8,103 nucleotides of DNA, from the NCBI GenBank assembly GCA_022360375.1, contig JAKSCW010000419.1:1-8103 (forward strand). Direction: 5' to 3'. Below, in pieces: positions 1 through 5,854 of the stretch (within the stretch, counting starts at the first letter, position 1; each line of letters begins with the position of its first letter). The notes under the pieces are model-generated. The model did no database searches. It saw only the letters and a program-made list of their open reading frames with translations, and was not told where the DNA came from. This DNA comes from Balneolales bacterium (GTDB lineage: Bacteria > Bacteroidota > Rhodothermia > Balneolales > Balneolaceae). A program made the translations under genes and the position numbers.

Positions 1-639
1 ACTGGGAGCGTCGGCATCCATAAATCTGGCCATTGCAGAAAGCTGCGTTCTGGCGGCTCCCAGTTCACCTTGAATTTGAGCCAGAAAGGCTTGTTGCGCT
101 TCTACGTTTTGATAGAATTCAGCAGAAAACTTCATAAATCCATCCCAATCCCCGGTGGAAGGATCAACGGGTTCTCCCCCGTCATACCATGAATTATACA
201 TGCTCATTCCTCCCGACCATTCCCAGTAATTACTCAGAAAAATCACTGCATGCATGCCACGTTTACCCATCTCGGCAAGCAAATAATCCATTCCGGTCAG
301 CAAATTTTCATCATATGTGCCATCAGCATATACGAATGCAGGAGAAAGGGAATTCCGGAATACTGATTCCTCTGATGAACCAAGCACTCTTAAATTTGTG
401 ATCCCGTGTTCTTTCAGAAAGTCGAGTTCTTTTTGCAGACGCGCTCTGTCTCCTGCATCACCCGGTTGCCCTAAATAAGCTCCATACCAAAAATTGGTGC
501 CTACGTATTGGAAAGGGTTTTCATTCAGAATAAAGGCACCATCCTGAACCTGTATAAAAGCTTTCTGCGATTGTTTTTGAGTACAACCTGCTAACAGTAC
601 GGTTAATGTAATTGCACACAGGAACCCGGTTTTTTTCAT
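1..639 (-). CDS. GH5 (subfamily 7-like) beta-mannanase lipoprotein, 3' end cut by window edge
   Basis: The first 213 codons are visible and the frame is still open at base 1. I translated it from the ATG at 639. Residues 1-19 form a lipoprotein signal: KK, a hydrophobic stretch, then the lipobox LLAGC with Cys19 as the predicted lipidated residue, so the protein is membrane-anchored and extracytoplasmic. From about residue 30 it reads like the N-terminal half of GH5_7 endo-1,4-beta-mannanases: YVGTNFWYGA (45-54), a KELDFLKEHGITNLRVLG block (70-87), a DYLLAEMGKRGMHAV block (118-132) and SNYWEWSGG (136-144). The acid/base NEP and nucleophile glutamates lie beyond the window, so activity cannot be confirmed. 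The last ~25 visible residues match the family poorly. The gene starts 8 bp after the T9SS mannanase stop and is probably the last visible gene of the operon. Expected role: cutting mannan or mannooligosaccharides at the cell surface or in the periplasm. The GH5 fold call is strong; exact specificity is inferred. Confidence 0.87.
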   Translation of the reverse strand, partial: MKKTGFLCAITLTVLLAGCTQKQSQKAFIQVQDGAFILNENPFQYVGTNFWYGAYLGQPGDAGDRARLQKELDFLKEHGITNLRVLGSSEESVFRNSLSPAFVYADGTYDENLLTGMDYLLAEMGKRGMHAVIFLSNYWEWSGGMSMYNSWYDGGEPVDPSTGDWDGFMKFSAEFYQNVEAQQAFLAQIQGELGAARTQLSAMARFMDADAPS

Positions 640-645
640 CGTTGA

Positions 646-649
646 CCCT
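646..649 (-). promoter_or_regulatory. Shine-Dalgarno site of the lipoprotein mannanase, overlapping the upstream stop
   Basis: On the minus strand AGGG sits 6 nt before the ATG at 639, and its first two bases are the last two of the TAG stop of the preceding mannanase. It is the clearest SD-like site among the operon junctions. It supports the ATG at 639 as the start and suggests termination-reinitiation coupling between the two mannanases. Confidence 0.55.
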
Positions 650-3383
650 ATTTAATTAACACCATTTTTTTGGATAACACGCCCTGGTCTGTTTTCAAAC
701 GATAGATATACACCCCGCTTGAACTTGACGCGGCATTCCAGCTTACTGAATACTCTCCTGAACTTTGTTTTTGATGAACTAACGTAGCCACTTTCTGCCC
801 CGCGATAGTGTATATGTTCAATTCTACAAATGAGGCTTCCGGAATGGAATAGTTAATTTCGGTGGAAGGATTGAACGGGTTAGGATAATTCTGGGATAAA
901 TGCAGCTGAACCGGAGTTTCTGTGTCCCCTTCGTTTGAAACAGATACCCCTTTCACGGTTACATCAATGTAATCAAACGTCATATACCCCCAGAAATGAT
1001 CAATACTTATTGATTCAATCGGATCGGTATAATTCAGTGTGCTGGACACATCTAACCAGGTATCAACAGGGGTTTCGAACTGTAATGTATCAACCCTGAC
1101 CCCATTTACTGATAAGAAATTTTCTTTGTAATCGAATGGTAAGGTGTACCGAACCGAAATCGTGACTTCTTCCCCGGGTGGTACATCCAATTCTTCCCAT
1201 AGTATACTGCCACTTCCTTCCATATAAACCCCGGCACCTTTGCTTGCTCCGCTCAATCCTGGTTGTACCGCTGTTGCACCGGAAAGTGTGGCTTCTTCGG
1301 CTTCGAACCGCCTCGAAATCACACTGTTACTTCCCTCAACAATAACAGACGGTGATTGTACGATTAATCCGTCGTCGTCCTGAGTTTTCACATAAAAAGA
1401 CTGGAAACCTTCGCCCAGATTCTGGTAAGTGAATGAGTATGGAAATGAAGTGTCTACCCCGACTGAATCTCCATTCACAAAGAACGATACGTAGTTAATG
1501 GATTCATCATCAGTCGCTTCCGCCTGGATTACTACTGAGCCTCCGATTTCGAGCTCCGCCCCATTTTGAGGGCTGGTAATTGAAACACTTGGCGGTTGCA
1601 GTAATGAAATGGCGCCCCGCACTTCAAATTCCCACAAAGAATGGCCAAACTCTGTTGCCCGATCCAAACCTTGCATTCGCACAAATCTGGCAAGTGGTTT
1701 TGTTTCGAACACCAGGGAATCAATACCTCCGTCGGCATTGGTTTCTTCATACACGGTGTTCCAGTTTATCCCATCCAGCGATGTTTGAATTTGGTAGTGT
1801 GAAGAATACGCTGCTTCCCAATTCAACAATACCGAACCCAAATCGACGGCAAATTCAAGCTCCACATCGATCCACTCTTCATCGGGGTTTTCATCTGTAT
1901 TCGCATCAGCTGCTGTATCTCCGCTGCCATCGCTCCAGGCACTGCTCCAGCGGGTGTTTTCATCCCCGTCAAATGCGAAACCTGCAACCCTGTCTCCATC
2001 GCAGCAGGTCTCGAACGTGGACGCCCGCGAGGGTCTGTTCAACGCCCTGTTAATGAGCCCTGCAGGAAGCACCTCGATTTCCACATCCGAAGTATCGTTT
2101 ACTCCTTCACTGCCAAATGCGATAAGCCGGTAGGTTGTTGTTTCTGTTGGGCTCACGATCATACTGCCAATACTGTCTGTTTCCACTCCATCCAGGGTAA
2201 CGGAGGTGGACCTTGTTACTTCCCACGAAAGTTCTGTTTGTCCTCCTGCTTCAATTTCATCAAGGCTCGCTTCAAATGATATTATTCGTGGGTTAGTAAA
2301 AAGAATCTGAATATCACCGGGATACGTATCACTCATATATTCCATTTGGGGGAGCGCTCTTAACCAACTTGGGCCGTAACTGCCCCTGTTCTGGTACCAG
2401 TCTACCCACTGCCATACCAGCGCACCTGCATAGCCCCGCTCATATAAGGTTTCATACATATCTTCCTGGGGAAGTCCGAATAATTCGTTTTCAGGTACAC
2501 CAAACTCGCCCACTACCAGAGGTTTATCCAAACCCCAGGTACTTTTATCAGTATGAAAAGGAGAAAGTGCGGTTCCTGCCCAATCGTAATAGTGAACCAT
2601 ATAAAAATCGAGGGTTCCCAAACTGTCTTTGCCCGCAGCAATCAGTTCCTCATCAGAATAATAGTTCTTCGAGTTGGGATTACTTGTATTTGCCAAAGAA
2701 TGAAAGCTCCATGCCCCGTTAGAAACCAGCGCTTCAGGATTTGTTCGATGGATAGCACCTGCGGTTTGATTAATGAAGCGCTGGATGTTTGCCATGGCAG
2801 TATGGCGGTTAAAATCCCATCCGAATTCATTACTCATTCCTTCGGGTTCATTGAAAATTTCCCATGCAAGCAGCCCCGGGTGATTCCCTATCTCTTCCAC
2901 CATGGGAATAAGGGCATTATCAATATAGATTTGGGTGAGTGTGGAATCTTCAAGCATGGCCTTCGCCCGATCCGTAATAGTGGCTCCATTAGATTCCCTG
3001 AGCATATCGAATGACCAAAGGCATAATATCATCCCTACATCGTATGCTTCAGCCAAATCTAAGATGGCTGTAAGATCTTCGATTGTTCCCTCTCCGGGCC
3101 CGGTAACTTCATTGCCACTCCAAACAGGGGTTGTTCCACCGGTAATATGCACCCAAAAACGCATCGCATTACCGCCATGTTCCCGAACCTGGGCGAACAT
3201 GGCTTCAAAATCATCCAGGTCGGTGGTTCCCGGACCTACATCCCGGGCGAAATCCACCCAGGCGACATTTCCGCCGTTTAGCCACAGTTCCTGGTTATTG
3301 AATGGGATTCTATGTTCCTGGGTAAATCCTACCGTCGAGAAAACGATAAGAAACAAAATGATCAGAGTATTCCTTGATTTCAT
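648..3383 (-). CDS. Secreted multidomain GH5 beta-mannanase with T9SS sorting domain
   Basis: Predicted extracellular endo-beta-1,4-mannanase, 911 aa. Domains in order: Sec signal peptide about 1-21; GH5 TIM barrel about 22-355; Ig-like domain about 364-439 (LSWEV, then SPTETTTYRL); F5/8 type C (discoidin/CBM32-like) about 444-590; second Ig-like domain about 597-684; CBM35/CBM6-like domain about 691-811, opening with FEAEEATLSGA; T9SS type A sorting domain about 828-911 (SQNYPNPFNPST, ending KKMVLIK). Catalytic candidates are Glu179 as acid/base in WEIFNEPEG and Glu293 as nucleophile in VVGEFG, with Arg75 (MRFW) and His264/Tyr265 (VHYYDW) at usual GH5 active-site positions. The barrel is clearly unlike the downstream GH5_7 enzyme. 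Mannanase rather than cellulase activity is inferred from resemblance to GH5 mannanases I recall and from the adjacent mannobiose genes. Its ATG overlaps the epimerase stop by 4 bp. No good SD precedes it, so translation is probably coupled. Residues 460-461 are adjacent cysteines in the F5/8 domain. Confidence 0.9.
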   Translation of the reverse strand: MKSRNTLIILFLIVFSTVGFTQEHRIPFNNQELWLNGGNVAWVDFARDVGPGTTDLDDFEAMFAQVREHGGNAMRFWVHITGGTTPVWSGNEVTGPGEGTIEDLTAILDLAEAYDVGMILCLWSFDMLRESNGATITDRAKAMLEDSTLTQIYIDNALIPMVEEIGNHPGLLAWEIFNEPEGMSNEFGWDFNRHTAMANIQRFINQTAGAIHRTNPEALVSNGAWSFHSLANTSNPNSKNYYSDEELIAAGKDSLGTLDFYMVHYYDWAGTALSPFHTDKSTWGLDKPLVVGEFGVPENELFGLPQEDMYETLYERGYAGALVWQWVDWYQNRGSYGPSWLRALPQMEYMSDTYPGDIQILFTNPRIISFEASLDEIEAGGQTELSWEVTRSTSVTLDGVETDSIGSMIVSPTETTTYRLIAFGSEGVNDTSDVEIEVLPAGLINRALNRPSRASTFETCCDGDRVAGFAFDGDENTRWSSAWSDGSGDTAADANTDENPDEEWIDVELEFAVDLGSVLLNWEAAYSSHYQIQTSLDGINWNTVYEETNADGGIDSLVFETKPLARFVRMQGLDRATEFGHSLWEFEVRGAISLLQPPSVSITSPQNGAELEIGGSVVIQAEATDDESINYVSFFVNGDSVGVDTSFPYSFTYQNLGEGFQSFYVKTQDDDGLIVQSPSVIVEGSNSVISRRFEAEEATLSGATAVQPGLSGASKGAGVYMEGSGSILWEELDVPPGEEVTISVRYTLPFDYKENFLSVNGVRVDTLQFETPVDTWLDVSSTLNYTDPIESISIDHFWGYMTFDYIDVTVKGVSVSNEGDTETPVQLHLSQNYPNPFNPSTEINYSIPEASFVELNIYTIAGQKVATLVHQKQSSGEYSVSWNAASSSSGVYIYRLKTDQGVLSKKMVLIK
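3380..3383 (-). other. ATGA stop/start overlap joining epimerase and mannanase genes
   Basis: The minus strand reads ATGA here: ATG (3383-3381) starts the T9SS mannanase and TGA (3382-3380) ends the epimerase. The ~28 bases upstream of the ATG show no SD-like purine run, so the usual reading is translational coupling through ribosome termination and restart. Confidence 0.85.
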
Positions 3384-4663
3384 AATAGGTGTTCAGTGTT
3401 AGCTTTCACTGTTCCATTAACATTTAAATTTGGAAGTTCAGAACTGGTATTTTTGAGGTATTCAGTAATTCTTTTTCGTAATTCAAAAATTGCCCTGCTA
3501 TTATGATAAGGTGCTTTCCATGAGCGCACTTTATCCAGTTTGCGATAGGGAATTCCTTTTCGGTTCACTTTTTCGAACCATTCTCCCTTTTCATGATCGA
3601 TGATAAAATTCTGTATGAAGTTCCAGGATTGAAAAACAGCCTCCAGGTATTTTGGATTACCTGTTATTTGAAATGCATTCATAAAACCAACCAGCGCTTC
3701 TGCCTGGGGCCACCAGTCTTTGGCGTAATCATTGGTAGAACTATTAAGATTCAACTCATTGATCAGGCCTCCATCCGGATCCATTCCATACAGAAGTACA
3801 TGGTCTGCAATCGACTCTGCAATGGGTTCCATTTTTTTTAAAAGCTCATGGTCTCCCAAAACTTCGATGGCTTCCGTAAGCAACCAACTTGTTTCAATAT
3901 CATGCCCGAATGAAACAATTTCAGACTTTGGCGTCCAGTCTTCTGAAAAAAAACAGTGCAGTGTCCTGCCGTCTTTGGTTATAATCTGGTCGAAGAAAAG
4001 CTGAATGAGTTTCCTTAAGCTTATTTCAAGTTGGGGAGTAGGATCATATCGGTACAAGTTGGTGTAGGCTTCCAACACATGAAGGTGGGTGTTCATGCTC
4101 TTGGGTTCGTTTTCATCCTTTTCACTCAAACGAACATCATCGTTCAATTCCCATTCACGGCTGTATGCCTCAAAATATCCTCCGTGTACGGGATCGGAGC
4201 ATTTTTCTTCGATCAACTGGCAAATTTCATTTGCTTTTTGCAGCGCCTCTTTATTTCCAAACGCAGAGAAGTATTCCACTAAACCGTATATAGCAAATGC
4301 TTGTGCATATACATGTTTTCGCGAATCAGTGACCTCTCCTTTAGGGTCAATTTCCCAATAAATGCCTCCAAAATCATAGTCAATGAAATGTGATAAGAAT
4401 TCGTGATATGCCCTGTGAGCAAGTGTTTCTGAATCTTTGTTTTTAAAGATTTTGTATGCATTCGAGAACGTCCAGAGTATGCGGGCATTTAATATGCCAC
4501 TCTTATTGGCTTTTTGATCGGGAACGTTCTGGTAATTCACCTGCCCAACGAATCCACCGTTCCTGGTATCAATGGGGTATTTAGCCCAGTAGGGTTGGAT
4601 GTTATTTACATACTCGTTGGTTAATTGAGCATATAGTTTTTTCAGGCGTTCTTCAAACTCCAT
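3380..4663 (-). CDS. AGE-family cellobiose/mannobiose 2-epimerase
   Basis: Cytoplasmic enzyme of the N-acylglucosamine 2-epimerase superfamily, 427 aa with no signal peptide. Predicted to epimerise the reducing-end sugar at C2, turning beta-1,4-mannobiose into 4-O-beta-mannosyl-glucose. The (alpha/alpha)6-barrel features of cellobiose 2-epimerases are visible: Arg61 in LNARILW, His193 in MNTHLHVLEAYT, His254 with Glu257 in FGHDIETSWLL, the WWPQAE block (Trp317-Glu322), and Trp382 and His387 in SWKAPYHNSR. The His residues fit the general acid/base pair known in the family. The gene lies 3 bp after a GH130 mannosyl-glucose phosphorylase gene, which consumes exactly this product, so mannobiose is favoured over cellobiose or lactose. 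Residues after about 402 form a polar tail with no recognised motif. GlcNAc 2-epimerase activity is the main alternative but does not fit the neighbours. Confidence 0.9.
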   Translation of the reverse strand: MEFEERLKKLYAQLTNEYVNNIQPYWAKYPIDTRNGGFVGQVNYQNVPDQKANKSGILNARILWTFSNAYKIFKNKDSETLAHRAYHEFLSHFIDYDFGGIYWEIDPKGEVTDSRKHVYAQAFAIYGLVEYFSAFGNKEALQKANEICQLIEEKCSDPVHGGYFEAYSREWELNDDVRLSEKDENEPKSMNTHLHVLEAYTNLYRYDPTPQLEISLRKLIQLFFDQIITKDGRTLHCFFSEDWTPKSEIVSFGHDIETSWLLTEAIEVLGDHELLKKMEPIAESIADHVLLYGMDPDGGLINELNLNSSTNDYAKDWWPQAEALVGFMNAFQITGNPKYLEAVFQSWNFIQNFIIDHEKGEWFEKVNRKGIPYRKLDKVRSWKAPYHNSRAIFELRKRITEYLKNTSSELPNLNVNGTVKANTEHLL

Positions 4664-4666
4664 AAA

Positions 4667-5842
4667 TTACCCCACTTCCTTATTTCTATTTATCAAATCG
4701 TAAATCGTTTGAACACTTGTGTAGGACCGGAGTCCATCTGCAGGAGTATGTTTTGCATAGTCTACAAGCTGTTCAATAGAAGTTTCAGCAACATGCAGCC
4801 TGGTATCTGATGAAGCATAGTAGATGTATACTTTGTCATCTTCATCGTGAATCCAGCCATTGCTAAATGCTACATTAGAAACATCTCCAATTCTCTCTTC
4901 ACCCACAGGGGCTAAAAAATGGCCTCCCGGACTATAAATAATTTCCCATGGCTTATCTAATGAAGTAACAAATAAGTAAAGAACATACCGAAGCCCGGCG
5001 GCAGTATTTCGTACTCCATGAGCCAGGTGTATCCAGCCAATCTCTGTTTTTATAGGCACGGGTCCCTGCCCGTTTTTTGCTTCTTTAATGGTATGGTAAA
5101 TTCTTGGATCAATAACCGTTTCAGTATTAACCTCTGCGTTTTCCATGGAATCGCAAAGCCCCCATCCAATACCTCCTCCTTTGCCTGCCTCGATAAATCC
5201 ATCTTGCGGACGAGTGTAGAGTGCATATTTTCCATCTATAAATTCCGGATGAAGAACTACATTCCGTTGTTGATCGGAGTTCGTTTTTAAATCAGGCAGC
5301 CTTTCCCAGTTCTTCAGGTCTTTAGTCCGGGCCATTCCAGCCTGGGCAACCGCAGCACTGGTATCATGTTTGGATACTCTTGTATCTTTTCGTTCTGTAC
5401 AAAAAATCCCATAAATCCATCCGTCTTCATGCTGAATAAGACGCATGTCGTACACATTGGTATCGGGAATATCCGTTTCCGGCATTAATACCGGATACTC
5501 CCAGAACCTGAAACCCTCTGTGGGAGATTCACTTTCGGCTACAGCGAAAAAGGATTTCCGGTCATTGCCTTCCACCCTGGCAACCAACAAGTATTTTCCG
5601 TTCAGCTTTATAGCACCTGAATTGAAGGCTGCGTTTATGCCAAACCGCTCCATAAGAAACGGGTTGGTTTCCGGGTTTAAATCATACTTCCATGTTAATG
5701 GAGCATGTTCGGCTGTCAACACAGGGTTTTTGTATCTCTTGTAGATACCATTACCAAGTTCTTCAGGTACATTCTTCTGAGATACCAGTTTTTTGTACTC
5801 CTGGTGAAGTTGTTGTTTTCTATGTTCGAAAAAATTGGACAT
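4667..5842 (-). CDS. GH130 4-O-beta-D-mannosyl-D-glucose phosphorylase
   Basis: Cytoplasmic five-bladed beta-propeller phosphorylase, 391 aa with no signal peptide. Predicted reaction: mannosyl-beta-1,4-glucose + phosphate to alpha-D-mannose 1-phosphate + glucose. The sequence closely follows GH130 subfamily 1 as I recall the B. fragilis enzyme: KNPVLTAEHAPLTWKYDLNP (38-57), ERFGINAAFNSGAIKLNGKY (65-84), LVARVEGNDRKSFFAV (86-101), NVYDMRL (129-135) with Asp132 as the expected proton donor, RNVVLHPEF (193-201), the YTRPQDGF block (209-216), LAHGVRN (273-279), APVGEERIGDVSNV (311-324) and YYASSDTRLHVA (341-352). Length is normal for the subfamily. The start lies 12 bp after the symporter stop with no evident SD; the stop is 3 bp before the epimerase start. 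The adjacent epimerase makes its substrate, so GH130_1 is preferred over GH130_2 mannooligosaccharide phosphorylase. Confidence 0.95.
   Translation of the reverse strand: MSNFFEHRKQQLHQEYKKLVSQKNVPEELGNGIYKRYKNPVLTAEHAPLTWKYDLNPETNPFLMERFGINAAFNSGAIKLNGKYLLVARVEGNDRKSFFAVAESESPTEGFRFWEYPVLMPETDIPDTNVYDMRLIQHEDGWIYGIFCTERKDTRVSKHDTSAAVAQAGMARTKDLKNWERLPDLKTNSDQQRNVVLHPEFIDGKYALYTRPQDGFIEAGKGGGIGWGLCDSMENAEVNTETVIDPRIYHTIKEAKNGQGPVPIKTEIGWIHLAHGVRNTAAGLRYVLYLFVTSLDKPWEIIYSPGGHFLAPVGEERIGDVSNVAFSNGWIHDEDDKVYIYYASSDTRLHVAETSIEQLVDYAKHTPADGLRSYTSVQTIYDLINRNKEVG
4670..4680 (-). promoter_or_regulatory. Possible ribosome binding region of the epimerase gene
   Basis: The minus strand has a purine-rich run, AGGAAGTGGGG, just before the GH130 TAA stop. 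AGGA lies 13 nt and GGGG 6 nt before the epimerase ATG at 4663. Neither is an ideal SD (one is too far, the other poorly complementary), but the run lies inside the end of the GH130 gene where coupling would place it. Confidence 0.35.
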
Positions 5843-5854
5843 GTAAGTGAGTTT

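Noticed and set aside
189..401. Plus-strand open frame of 70 codons
   Set aside because: It is antisense to the lipoprotein GH5 gene, whose motifs (FWYGA, WEWSGG) clearly define the coding strand.
1580..2053. Plus-strand open frame of 157 codons
   Set aside because: It lies fully inside the F5/8 and Ig region of the mannanase on the other strand, has no recognisable domain, and is rich in Arg/His/Ser as expected of an antisense frame.
2553..3402. Overlapping plus-strand open frames of about 150 codons
   Set aside because: They are antisense to the well-supported GH5 catalytic domain and show no family motif.
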